Source: Acidovorax sp. 69 (GTDB taxonomy: Bacteria > Pseudomonadota > Gammaproteobacteria > Burkholderiales > Burkholderiaceae_C). From it: DNA of 64,000 bases. The stretch lies in assembly GCF_002797445.1 (NCBI RefSeq), contig NZ_PGEP01000001.1, positions 1,425,001 through 1,489,000 of the forward strand, given 5' to 3'. The translations under genes were made by a program, and so were the position numbers. The notes beneath the pieces are model-generated. The model was not told where the DNA came from. It saw only the letters and a list, made by a program, of their open reading frames with translations, and did no database searches. Each line of letters starts with the position of its first letter. The stretch's first letter is position 1. Shown here in pieces: positions 1 through 9,513 of this stretch.

Positions 1-2
1 TG

Positions 3-62
3 CACCTCTTACATGGGCACGGGGGGCACGGCTCTCACGAAGGCGATTCGAGCAAAAAGTAA
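3..62 (+). CDS. C-terminal tail of a DUF2933-like small membrane protein (partial, runs off the left edge)
   Basis: Only the last 19 codons and a TAA stop are inside the window. The tail is rich in His and Gly ([12 protein letters not shown]) and ends DSSKK. DUF2933 proteins are short membrane proteins that commonly end in such a His/Gly tail and often sit beside copper P-type ATPase genes. The next gene here, 39 bases downstream, is such an ATPase. The assignment rests on the tail and this context only, so it is tentative. Confidence 0.45.
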   Translation, partial: HLLHGHGGHGSHEGDSSKK

Positions 63-100
63 TCTTGCAGGCACACAACACATTTGCAGGGAGGCCATTC

Positions 101-2470
101 ATGTCCAACGCGGAACCGCACGATCACACCCACCATGGCCATCAGCATCATGAGGGGGTCCACGGGGATACACCGCCGCCCATGACGAAACTGAAAGATC
201 CAGTCTGCGGTATGGACGTGACGGAACAATCGCATCACTCGGCGGAGCATGAGGGGCGGCACTACTACTTCTGTAGCGCCAAGTGCCAAACGAAGTTTGT
301 TGAGGACCCGGACAAGTACGCTGTCACGCCTCCCGGTACCGACAAGGTTGCGCGAGAGCCAGAAGCCACTCAGCCCGGCACCATCTACACCTGCCCCATG
401 CACCCTGAGGTGCAGCAGGACCACCCCGGGAACTGCCCCAAATGCGGCATGACGCTGGAGCCCATGCTCCCCACGCTGGATGAGGGAGAAAACGCCGAAC
501 TCGTGGATTTCCGGCATCGCTTCTGGTGGACGTTGCCACTGACCGTGGTGGTCACTGTTCTGGCCATGGTGGGGCACAGGCTGCAGTGGTTCGAAATGGC
601 CACCCAGAGCTGGATTGAGCTGGTGCTGACGGTACCCATCGTGCTGTGGGCTGGCTGGCCCTTCTTTGTGCGTGGTGCCCAGTCCATCGCGAACCGCAGT
701 CCCAACATGTGGACCTTGATCGGCCTGGGCACGGGCGCCGCATTTGTCTACAGCGTGGTCGCGACCGTTGCGCCGGGGGTATTTCCAGCCTCGTTCCAGG
801 CCATGGGCCGCGTGGCGGTGTACTTCGAAGCCGCAGCTGTCATCATCTCGCTCACGCTGCTGGGCCAGATGCTGGAGCTGAAAGCACGCTCCCAGACCTC
901 AGCCGCCATCAAATCGCTGCTGGGCCTGGCCCCCAAGACCGCACGGCGTATCGACGCCAACGGTCAGGAGAGTGATGTTCCCTTGTCCCATGTCCATGTG
1001 GGAGACCTCTTGCGCGTACGTCCCGGTGAGAAGGTGCCGGTGGATGGCGTGGTGGTCGAGGGGAGCAGCGCGGTGGACGAAGCCATGCTCACTGGCGAGC
1101 CGGTGCCCATCGTCAAGGGGCCTGGCGATGCCGTCATCGGTGCCACGCTCAATACCAACGGGGCACTGGTGATCCGGTCCGAGCGGGTGGGCTCCGCCAC
1201 CATGCTGTCCCAGATCGTTCAGATGGTTGCGCAGGCACAGCGCTCACGGGCTCCCATGCAGCGCATGGCGGACCAGGTGGCGGGCTATTTCGTGATGGCC
1301 GTGGTGGGTATCGCGTTGCTCACACTGTTCGCGTGGGGCCTGTTCGGTCCGGAGCCACGCTGGGTCTACGGCCTGGTCAATGCAGTTGCGGTGTTGATCA
1401 TCGCGTGCCCTTGTGCGTTGGGATTGGCAACACCCATGTCGATCATGGTGGCTACCGGCCGGGGGGCGACCAGCGGGGTTCTGTTCAGGGACGCAGCAGC
1501 CATCGAGAACCTGCGCAAGGTGGATACGCTGATCGTGGACAAGACTGGCACGCTCACAGAGGGCAAGCCTTCCTTCGAGCGGGTTGTTGCCATGCCCGGT
1601 CTGTCCGAGGATGAGGTTCTGCGCCTGGCAGCCAGTCTGGATCAAGGCAGCGAGCATCCGCTGGCCGATGCCATTGTCCAAGCGGCCCGCGCCAAGGGGC
1701 TGGCCCTGGACAAGCCCGAGGACTTTGAGTCCGGGTCGGGCATCGGGGTGCGCGGACAGGTCGCTGGACGCCAGCTCGCCCTGGGCAACACAGTCCTCAT
1801 GGAGCAGGTCGGGGTTTCTGCGAACCCGCTGCTTGCGCAGGCAGAGGCCTTGCGCGCCACAGGCGCCAGCGTGATGTACCTGGCGGCCGATGGCCAGCTT
1901 CAAGGCCTGCTGGCGGTCTCGGATGCCATCAAGGCCAGCACGCCGGAAGCGCTGGCGACCTTGCACGCGGCGGGGCTGCGCATTGTCATGGCCACGGGCG
2001 ACGGCATGACCACCGCCAAGGCGGTGGGGGCAAAGCTGGGGATTGATGAGGTTCATGGCGAGGTCAAGCCTGCGGACAAGCTGGCCCTGGTGTCCCGGCT
2101 GCAGGCCGAAGGCCGTGTTGTTGCCATGGCGGGTGACGGGATCAATGACGCGCCCGCCCTTGCCAAGGCAGACGTGGGGATCGCGATGGGTACTGGCACC
2201 GATGTGGCGATGAACAGCGCACAGGTCACCTTGGTCAAGGGCGATCTGCGAGGGATTTCCACAGCGCGGGAACTGTCCGAGGCGACGGTGGGTAACATGA
2301 AGCAGAACCTCATGTTCGCCTTCCTCTACAACGCGCTGGGCATACCGATTGCGGCAGGGCTGCTGTATCCCTTCACCGGCTGGCTGCTGTCGCCGATGAT
2401 CGCGGCCCTGGCGATGAGCCTGAGTTCTGCCTCGGTGATCACCAACGCCCTGCGGCTTCGCAAGGGCTGA
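101..2470 (+). CDS. copA: Copper/silver-exporting P1B-type ATPase with YHS and heavy-metal-binding N-terminal domains
   Basis: ATP-driven export of Cu(I)/Ag(I) from cytoplasm to periplasm. The start is the ATG at 101, behind a GGGAGG ribosome site; a TTG at 65 would extend the frame but lacks one. The 789-residue product begins with a His-rich stretch (about residues 5–25). It continues with a YHS domain (DPVCGMDV…YYFCSAKC) and a short metal-binding module (YTCPMHPEV…CPKCGM) in place of a classical CxxC HMA domain. The P1B signatures follow in order: phosphatase loop TGEP, the membrane CPC motif ([11 protein letters not shown]), phosphorylation site DKTGTLT, HP motif (SEHPLADA), ATP-hinge GDGINDAP, and [15 protein letters not shown] in the last helix, as expected for Cu(I) pumps. 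It leads the cus-type genes. Family members with this architecture are also called CopF or SilP, so the symbol is approximate. Confidence 0.9.
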   Translation: MSNAEPHDHTHHGHQHHEGVHGDTPPPMTKLKDPVCGMDVTEQSHHSAEHEGRHYYFCSAKCQTKFVEDPDKYAVTPPGTDKVAREPEATQPGTIYTCPMHPEVQQDHPGNCPKCGMTLEPMLPTLDEGENAELVDFRHRFWWTLPLTVVVTVLAMVGHRLQWFEMATQSWIELVLTVPIVLWAGWPFFVRGAQSIANRSPNMWTLIGLGTGAAFVYSVVATVAPGVFPASFQAMGRVAVYFEAAAVIISLTLLGQMLELKARSQTSAAIKSLLGLAPKTARRIDANGQESDVPLSHVHVGDLLRVRPGEKVPVDGVVVEGSSAVDEAMLTGEPVPIVKGPGDAVIGATLNTNGALVIRSERVGSATMLSQIVQMVAQAQRSRAPMQRMADQVAGYFVMAVVGIALLTLFAWGLFGPEPRWVYGLVNAVAVLIIACPCALGLATPMSIMVATGRGATSGVLFRDAAAIENLRKVDTLIVDKTGTLTEGKPSFERVVAMPGLSEDEVLRLAASLDQGSEHPLADAIVQAARAKGLALDKPEDFESGSGIGVRGQVAGRQLALGNTVLMEQVGVSANPLLAQAEALRATGASVMYLAADGQLQGLLAVSDAIKASTPEALATLHAAGLRIVMATGDGMTTAKAVGAKLGIDEVHGEVKPADKLALVSRLQAEGRVVAMAGDGINDAPALAKADVGIAMGTGTDVAMNSAQVTLVKGDLRGISTARELSEATVGNMKQNLMFAFLYNALGIPIAAGLLYPFTGWLLSPMIAALAMSLSSASVITNALRLRKG

Positions 2471-2539
2471 GATGGCTCGGCAGGCCCGGATTTGATCTAG
2501 GTTAAGTCCGTGGCCACCGCTGGGGATACCATTCGCACC

Positions 2540-2995
2540 ATGATCTTCGCCAGAAGCACCGTATCGCGCCAAGGACGCTGGATAGCCAGCGTTCTGATTG
2601 CGGCGTTGCTTCTGATGCAGTTCGCGTTGGCCGCCTATGCCTGTCCCAAGCTGGACTCTGCAGCCCATGCGGCATCGATGCAAAAAGCGGGCATGGCCAT
2701 GGAAGATGCAGTGGGTATGCCCTCCATGCCTGATTGTCACGCGATGGCGGGCACCATGGACGAGCAGGACCCTCAGCTGTGCCGAGCCCACTGTGATGGC
2801 GACAGCTTGTCCTCCCCCTCGCTCCAAGGTCTCGATCTGCAGGCGCTCGCGGCGCACGCCATCTGGGTCGCCTACGTGCTGCCTGTGATCCTGGACTCCG
2901 AGCGCCACATTGACCCTCGGGCTGTCTACGCGGAGCTGGACATTCGAGCGGGCTCTCCCCCCATCTATCTAACCCATCAGGTCTTTCGGAATTGA
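2540..2995 (+). CDS. Small secreted protein of the copper cluster, function unknown
   Basis: The start is the ATG at 2540; a GTG at 2510 is possible but would put ten extra residues before the signal sequence. The 151-residue product has an N-terminal signal/membrane segment (about residues 13–33, ending AAYA). A mature region rich in Met, Cys, His and acidic residues follows (MAMEDAVGMPSMPDCHAM, then LCRAHCDGDS). I do not recognise the family. Met/His/Cys-rich periplasmic proteins lying between copper ATPases and cus operons are often metal-binding accessories. The position 75 bases before the TolC-family gene makes that plausible here, but no function is proven. Confidence 0.65.
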   Translation: MIFARSTVSRQGRWIASVLIAALLLMQFALAAYACPKLDSAAHAASMQKAGMAMEDAVGMPSMPDCHAMAGTMDEQDPQLCRAHCDGDSLSSPSLQGLDLQALAAHAIWVAYVLPVILDSERHIDPRAVYAELDIRAGSPPIYLTHQVFRN

Positions 2996-3070
2996 TCGTG
3001 CACGTCTTGCGCGCTGCCTTGCAGCGTTTGCGCAAGTCTGATTTCGTGCCCCTTCATTTCGAGGACCATC

Positions 3071-4396
3071 ATGCCCAACATCTCCTTCGGCGCTCCCTGC
3101 GAGCGCCTGTCTGCGCACCAGCGCATTCATCCCATCTCGCAGCGCATCCGGGTGCGCAACCTCCACCATCTGCGCCTGGGCGCTCTCGGGCTCCTGCTGC
3201 TCGGCGCCGGCTTGGCTGGGAACCCGGCGCACGCCCTGGGCTTTGCCGAGGCATTGGACTTGGCGGAACAGCAAAGTCCTCGCATCACGGCGCAGCGGCT
3301 GCAGATTGACGCAGCCAGCAGCACCCAGAAGGCCGCAGGGGCACTGCCGGATCCCAAGCTCTCAGTCGGGATCGAGAACTTTCCCATCAGCGGCATGGAC
3401 CGCTTCAGCCTCACACGCGAGTCCATGACCATGCAGCGCCTGGCGCTGATGCAGGAGGTGCCCAACCGTGCCAAGCGCGATGCCCAGATTGCCGGTGCCG
3501 AGGCCAAGGTGGAACGCGAACGCGCCGCCCTGGGCGTCCAGCGCCTGCAGATCCGCCAGGAGCTGAGCCAAGCGTGGATCATGGCCCAGGCTATCGAGCA
3601 ACGTGATCAGGTGCTCACCGGTCTACTGAGTGAGAACCAGCGCCTGCAGGACAGCCTGACTGCTCGCATCGCCGGAGGCACGGCCCAGGCCGCAGACCTG
3701 CTGATGGCCAGGCAGGAGGCGCTTGCGCTGTCGGACCGTCGGGACGATCTGCAGCGGGACCGGTCCAAGGCCAGGGCGATGTTGCGGCGCTGGGTTGGCG
3801 CTCGCGCCGACGAGGCGCTACAGGGCACTCCTGGGCCGCTGAGCCGCCCCTTGGACCAACTGCGGTCAGAGGTACACCGCCACGCGGAACTTGCGCAGTA
3901 CCCCGCCATGCAGGCCATGGCCTTGGCGGAAACGCGCGAAGCCCAGGCAGAAACCAAGGGTGATTGGTCCTGGGAAGTCGCCTACAGCCGCCGCGACCGC
4001 CGCTGGGGCGACATGGTGTCCTTCCAGGTGAGCTTCGACCTTCCATGGCAACAGGAGCGGCGCCAGGCACCCCAGATCAAGGCCAAGCAGCTAGAGCTGC
4101 AGCGCCTGGAAGCCGAGCAGGAAGACGTGACCCGCAGGCACCTGCAGGAGCTGGAGGACAGCGCCTCAGAGCTGGCGGCACTGAACAGTCAGATCGAGCG
4201 GCTGCAATCGGCGGGCATGGGCTTGGCACAGGGGCGTGCCGAACTCGCGTTGGCCAATTACCAGTCTGCCAAAGGCGACTTGAGCGCCGTGCTGGCGGCC
4301 AGGGCCCAAGTGCGGGAGACGCACTGGCGGCTCATTGATCTGCAGGCGCAGCGGGACACCGTGATTGCCCGTCTGAACAGCCTGATCGCGGACTGA
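3071..4396 (+). CDS. cusC: TolC-family outer-membrane channel of a CusCBA-type Cu/Ag efflux pump
   Basis: Forms the outer-membrane/periplasmic exit duct of a tripartite RND pump. The 441-residue product starts at the ATG behind GAGGA. It has an atypically long N-terminus (about 35 residues) before the hydrophobic signal region (LGALGLLLLGAGLAGNPAHA). Two TolC-type repeats then follow, with long helices rich in Ala, Gln, Arg and Leu. The opening FAEALDLAEQQSPRI is typical of outer-membrane efflux proteins. No lipobox Cys is seen, unlike E. coli CusC. cusB begins 13 bases downstream, so the two are co-transcribed. Confidence 0.85.
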   Translation: MPNISFGAPCERLSAHQRIHPISQRIRVRNLHHLRLGALGLLLLGAGLAGNPAHALGFAEALDLAEQQSPRITAQRLQIDAASSTQKAAGALPDPKLSVGIENFPISGMDRFSLTRESMTMQRLALMQEVPNRAKRDAQIAGAEAKVERERAALGVQRLQIRQELSQAWIMAQAIEQRDQVLTGLLSENQRLQDSLTARIAGGTAQAADLLMARQEALALSDRRDDLQRDRSKARAMLRRWVGARADEALQGTPGPLSRPLDQLRSEVHRHAELAQYPAMQAMALAETREAQAETKGDWSWEVAYSRRDRRWGDMVSFQVSFDLPWQQERRQAPQIKAKQLELQRLEAEQEDVTRRHLQELEDSASELAALNSQIERLQSAGMGLAQGRAELALANYQSAKGDLSAVLAARAQVRETHWRLIDLQAQRDTVIARLNSLIAD

Positions 4397-4408
4397 AGGG
4401 AGAACCAC

Positions 4409-5926
4409 ATGACCAATACCGTTTTCAAGAAGACCACTGTGGCCGTGGCACTGGTGGCTGCTGGCATTGCCCTCGGTTGGGGCGTCTCCCAATGGCGCAT
4501 TGCGAGCAGTCATCCATCTGGCGCTACCCCTCCATCGGCAGAAGCGGCGAAGGCCGACCGCAAGGTGCTGTACTGGTACGACCCCATGGTGCCAACGCAG
4601 AAGTTCGACAAGCCAGGCAAGTCGCCCTACATGGACATGGCGCTGGTTCCCAAGTACGCCGATGAGGACGCACAACAAAGCACCGGTTTGAATGTCTCGG
4701 CACAAGCGGTGCAAGCCCTCGGCCTGCGCACCGCCACGGTGGAGCAGCGCGACATTGGATCCGATGTGGACGTGCTGGGCACGGTCCAGCTCAATGACCG
4801 GGATGTGAGTATCGTCCAGGCGCGTTCTGCAGGATTTGTGGAGCGTGTCTATGCCCGGGCCCCGGGTGACGTGGTGGCCGCAGGCGCGCCATTGGCCGAT
4901 TTACTGCTGCCTGAGTGGGTGGCTGCGCAGCGCGAGTTCCTCGCTGTCCGGGCGCTCAAGGAAGAGTCGCTGACGGCCGCTTCGCGTCATCGGTTGTCAC
5001 TGCTGGGCATGCCTGCCTCGCTCGTGGCCCAGGTGGAGCGCACGGGCGAACCTCAGGGCCGCTACACGGTGACCTTCCCACAAGCAGGGATGGTGGCCGA
5101 ACTGATGGTGCGCCAGGGCATGACGGTCTCTGCGGGTGCCAGTCTCGTACGCGTAAACGGTCTGGCCAGCGTCTGGATCGAAGCGGCCGTTCCCGAAGCG
5201 CAAAGCGGTCCCTTGCAACTGGGGCAGGACGCCCAGGTGCGCCTGGCCGCGTTTCCGGGCGAAACCCTCAAAGCCCGTGTCGTGAGCATCCTCCCAGAGG
5301 CCAACCGGGACACCCGCACGGTGCGCGTGCGCCTGGAGCTTCCCAACCCCACCCAGCGCCTGAAGGCGGGCATGTCCGGGCAGATTGCCCTGGCCGGACG
5401 TATGCAACCAGCGCTGCTGGTGCCCAGCGAAGCAGTGATCCGAACCGGTAAGCGGGCACTGGTTTACGTGGTGGACGGCCCCGGCAAGTACCACCCCGTC
5501 CAGGTACAACTTGGCGCGGAAATCGATGACCGACTCGTCATTCAAAGCGGACTCACCGCAGGGCAGCAGGTGGTCGCCTCGGCGCAGTTCCTGATCGACT
5601 CGGAAGCCAGCCTGCGAGGCATCATGCCCGCTCAACCTCCCGGCAGCAGCGCACAACCCATCGCTGAACAGGGTTCCTCGGCCTCTGCGGCTCCGGCGTC
5701 CAAGAGCTTTACGGTGCGAGGGGTGGTCGATGAGGTCACGCCAACCGAGCTGACCCTTACCCACGAGGCCGTGCCTGAACTGAAGTGGCCCGGCATGACC
5801 ATGCCATTCAAGCTGGCAAACCCAGAGCTGGCCAAGGCCCTGAAACCGGAGCAGCAGGTCAAGTTCACCTTCCAGCAGCAAGGCAAGGACTTCGTGATCA
5901 CTGCCGTGGAAAGGATCAAGCCATGA
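4409..5926 (+). CDS. cusB: CusB-type periplasmic adaptor fused to a C-terminal CusF-like copper-binding domain
   Basis: Membrane-fusion subunit linking CusA to CusC. The 505-residue product has an N-terminal membrane anchor (about residues 9–28). It then carries a heavy-metal-binding motif ([18 protein letters not shown], then [10 protein letters not shown], about residues 52–85) that is typical of CusB/SilB. Barrel-sandwich, hairpin and beta-barrel regions occupy about residues 95–400. The last ~74 residues are a CusF-like OB fold, with candidate ligands His452, Trp460, Met463 and Met465 in [14 protein letters not shown]. These match the His/Trp/Met/Met set of free CusF, a periplasmic chaperone normally encoded separately. 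The stop overlaps the cusA start (ATGA), so translation is probably coupled. Confidence 0.9.
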   Translation: MTNTVFKKTTVAVALVAAGIALGWGVSQWRIASSHPSGATPPSAEAAKADRKVLYWYDPMVPTQKFDKPGKSPYMDMALVPKYADEDAQQSTGLNVSAQAVQALGLRTATVEQRDIGSDVDVLGTVQLNDRDVSIVQARSAGFVERVYARAPGDVVAAGAPLADLLLPEWVAAQREFLAVRALKEESLTAASRHRLSLLGMPASLVAQVERTGEPQGRYTVTFPQAGMVAELMVRQGMTVSAGASLVRVNGLASVWIEAAVPEAQSGPLQLGQDAQVRLAAFPGETLKARVVSILPEANRDTRTVRVRLELPNPTQRLKAGMSGQIALAGRMQPALLVPSEAVIRTGKRALVYVVDGPGKYHPVQVQLGAEIDDRLVIQSGLTAGQQVVASAQFLIDSEASLRGIMPAQPPGSSAQPIAEQGSSASAAPASKSFTVRGVVDEVTPTELTLTHEAVPELKWPGMTMPFKLANPELAKALKPEQQVKFTFQQQGKDFVITAVERIKP

Positions 5927-8900
5927 TCGCACGTCTGATCCGCTGGTCGGTGGCGAACCGACTCCTGGTTCTGCTGGCGACCGTGATGCTCACGGCCTGG
6001 GGCGTGTGGGGCGTGCGCAGCACCCCCGTGGACGCGCTCCCCGATTTGTCGGATGTCCAGGTCATCATCCGCACCTCCTACCCCGGCCAGGCGCCGCAGA
6101 TCGTGGAAAACCAGGTGACCTACCCGCTGGCCACCACCATGCTGTCCGTCCCGGGCGCCAAGACGGTGCGCGGCTTCTCGTTCTTTGGCGACTCGTTTGT
6201 CTACATCCTGTTCGAGGACGGCACGGACCTGTACTGGGCACGTTCCCGGGTGCTGGAGTACATGAACCAGGTGCAGGGGCGACTACCCGCCACGGCCAAA
6301 TCGTCGCTCGGCCCCGACGCCACCGGGGTCGGCTGGATCTACCAATATGCGCTGGTGGACCGCACCGGCAAGAACGATCTCGCCCAGCTGCGGGCCCTGC
6401 AGGACTGGTTCCTGAAATTCGAACTCAAGAGCCTGCCCAATGTCGCGGAAGTGGCGTCGGTGGGCGGCATGGTCAAGCAGTACCAGGTGGTGCTCGATCC
6501 GATCAAGCTCGCAGCCCAAGGGCTGACCCAGGGGCAGGTGCGTGATGCCATCCTGGGAGCGAACCAGGAAACGGGAGGGTCGGTGCTGGAGTTGTCCGGG
6601 GCCGAGTACATGGTGCGCGCCAGCGGCTACCTCAAGACGCTGGACGACTTCAGGGCCATCCCGCTGGTGTCGCGCGCCGGGATTCCCGTGCGCCTGGGCG
6701 ATGTCGCAACGCTGCAGATCGGACCGGAGATGCGGCGCGGCATCGCCGAACTCGACGGCGAGGGGGAAGTGGCCGGTGGCGTGGTGGTCCTGCGCTCGGG
6801 CAAGAATGCCCAGGAAACCATCCAAGCCGTCAAGGCCAAGCTCAGCGAGCTGCAAAGCAGCCTGCCCCAGGGCGTGGAGATCGTCACAACCTACGACCGC
6901 AGTGCGCTCATTGAGCGGGCGATCCAGAACCTCACCACCAAACTCGTGGAGGAGTTCATCGTGGTGGCTGTGGTCTGTGTCTTGTTCCTCTGGCACCTGC
7001 GCTCGGCACTGGTCGCCATCATTTCTCTGCCGCTGGGGATCATGGCGGCGTTTCTGGTGATGCGCTACCAGGGCATCAACGCCAACATCATGTCTCTGGG
7101 TGGCATTGCGATCGCAGTGGGCGCCATGGTTGATGCGGCCGTGGTGATGATCGAGAACGCCCACAAGAAGCTGGAGGCCTGGCAGCACAAGCATCCCGAC
7201 CGCCAACTGGTGGGGGAAGAGCGCTGGAAGGTAATCACCGAAGCCGCCGAGGAGGTAGGCCCCGCGCTGTTCTTCTCGCTGCTCATCATCACCTTGTCCT
7301 TCGTGCCCGTCTTTACGCTGGAAGCACAGGAAGGTCGCCTGTTTGGACCGCTGGCGTTCACTAAGACCTACGCGATGGCCGCAGCTGCGGCCCTCTCGGT
7401 CACGCTGATCCCGGTCCTGATGGGCTACTGGATCCGGGGCCGCATCCCAGATGAGCAAAAGAACCCGATCACGCGCGCGCTGATTGCCGTGTACCGGCCT
7501 TGCCTGGAATGGGTTCTGCACCGCCCCAAATCCACACTGGTCATCGCCGTGCTGGCGCTGACGACCACGATCTGGCCCCTCTCGCGGCTGGGGGGCGAGT
7601 TCCTGCCCAGGCTCGATGAAGGCGATCTGCTGTACATGCCTTCGGCGCTCCCGGGCCTGTCGGCACAGCGGGCGACGGAGCTTCTGCAACTGAGCAACCG
7701 GATGATCAAGACGGTTCCCGAGGTCGAGCGCGTCTTCGGCAAGGCTGGCCGCGCGGAGACCGCAACCGATCCGGCACCGCTGGAAATGTTCGAGACCACG
7801 GTGAAGCTCAAGCCCAGAGACCAATGGCGTCCAGGAATGACGCCCGAGGGTCTGATCGAGGAGCTGGACAAGGCCGTCAAGATTCCTGGCCTGTCCAACA
7901 TCTGGATTCCACCCATCCGCAACCGGATTGACATGCTGGCCACCGGCATCAAGAGTCCCATCGGGGTCAAGGTGACCGGCAACGACCTGAAGGTGATCGA
8001 CGGGATCGCTGCCCAAGTCGAGCAGGTCGCCAAGGGCATTCCGGGAGTGACTTCGTCGTTGGCAGAGCGCCTGACGGGGGGGCGCTACGTCGATGTCCGC
8101 ATCGACCGCACGGCCGCAGGGCGCTACGGGCTGAACGTGTCCGAAATCCAGGCCGTGGTCTCCGGGGCCATCGGTGGTGAAAACGTGTCTGAAACGGTCG
8201 AGGGCTTGGCCCGCTTCCCGATCAACCTGCGCTATCCGCGTGAGTGGCGCGACTCCCCGGAACGCCTGGCCCAGTTGCCCATCTCCACGCCCATGGGGCA
8301 GCAGATCACGCTGGGCACGGTGGCCAGCATCTCCATCACCGATGGCCCCCCATGCTCAAGAGCGAGAACGCCCGCCCATCGGGCTGGGTGTATGTCGATG
8401 TGCGGGGGCGCGATCTGGCATCGGTGGCCAATGACCTGCGCGATGCGGTGGGCCGCCAGATCAAGCTGGAGCCCGGGGTCAGCATCACGTACTCAGGTCA
8501 GTTCGAGTACCTGGAGCGGGCCAATGCCCGCCTGAAAGTCGTGGTGCCTGCCACCTTGCTGATCATCTTCGTGCTGTTGTACTTGACCTTCTCGCGCATG
8601 GGCGAGGCGGGACTGATCATGGCGACGCTGCCATTCGCGCTCACTGGGGGCATCTGGTTCCTGTACCTGATGAACTACAACCTGTCCATCGCCACCGGTG
8701 TGGGCTTCATCGCTCTGGCGGGGGTCGCGGCAGAGTTCGGGGTGGTCATGCTCATCTACCTCAAGCAGGCACTCGCAGAGAGATGTCCAGACGGCAGGCA
8801 GCCCGCGCTCGAAGAGCTGCTGGACGCGATCCGGGAAGGTGCAGTTTTGCGCGTCCGACCCAAGGCCATGACCGTGGCCGTTATTCTGGCGGGCCTGGTG

Positions 8901-9071
8901 CCCATCGTGTGGAGCAGCGGGACGGGCTCGGAGGTCATGAGCCGCATTGCGGCCCCCATGCTGGGCGGCATGGTGACGGCACCGCTGCTGTCCTTGTTCG
9001 TGATTCCTGCGGCTTATGTGCTGATGAGAAGGCCGAGAAAGCGCGATCAGCTAGACACTGAGGCTTCGTGA
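5923..9071 (+). pseudogene. cusA: cusA, Cu/Ag RND-family inner-membrane pump, interrupted by a one-base frameshift
   Basis: Proton-driven heavy-metal RND pump. From the ATG at 5923 the frame reads as CusA ([34 protein letters not shown], then [17 protein letters not shown] in TM4). At codon 807 it reaches a run of six C (8346–8351) and changes to unrelated sequence that stops at 8535. The correct reading resumes at 8352 in the +1 frame ([16 protein letters not shown]) and runs to 9071. One additional C would restore GAT GGC CCC CCC ATG and give a product of about 1,049 residues, the normal CusA length. No other damage is visible in either half, so this is either a very recent mutation or a homopolymer sequencing error. 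As written, the pump lacks its second docking segment and last transmembrane helices. Confidence 0.9.
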
Positions 9072-9513
9072 GGCTGGCCTGAGGCCTCGGTGGAAATCCA
9101 GCTTGCTGACCGCGGAACTGCGCTAGAACGCCAGGTGAGGCGATTTTTATCGAACTGCTCCAGCAGCACTTGATCCATGCACGGGCGATGACCCGCTGAA
9201 GGCCTACAGTGGGGACCGGGCATGACGAAGGCTCGGGCTGACATGGCTGCCCGAGCCCTGTAGGCCCTGCAGCAGCAGAATGTGTAGTACTTGATTGCTC
9301 GCGAGGTGGACAAGACTTCCACTTTCTTTGGGAACGGGTAGTCTTTGATCTGCGTTGGCGCCAAGTAACTGGTAGACCCATGTCTCCAAGGTCGCCAAAT
9401 GAACATCGGTCATCCCCTTGACCGATACCAAGCCCCCAAGCCGCTCAGCCTACGCGGAACAAGTGCCTGACAAACGGGGTTCCTCGGCCACAGGTACGCT
9501 GAGCGAACAATCA
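9072..9513 (+). other. 442-base gap between cusA and cadA, no gene recognised
   Basis: The interval lies between the convergent ends of cusA and cadA. Several short frames cross it on the minus strand (for example 9204–9431), but none has a recognisable family motif or a clear ribosome site, and the frames interfere with each other. It may be decayed mobile-element or gene debris joining two resistance modules. No inverted repeats typical of an insertion-sequence end were noticed. Confidence 0.4.

Noticed and set aside
6283..8016. Minus-strand frame (577 codons) inside cusA
   Set aside because: Antisense shadow; the RND pump reading has clear family motifs throughout this interval.
9047..9431. 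Transposase or integrase remnant after cusA
   Set aside because: Overlapping short minus-strand frames exist, but no DDE, HTH or tyrosine-recombinase motif could be identified.
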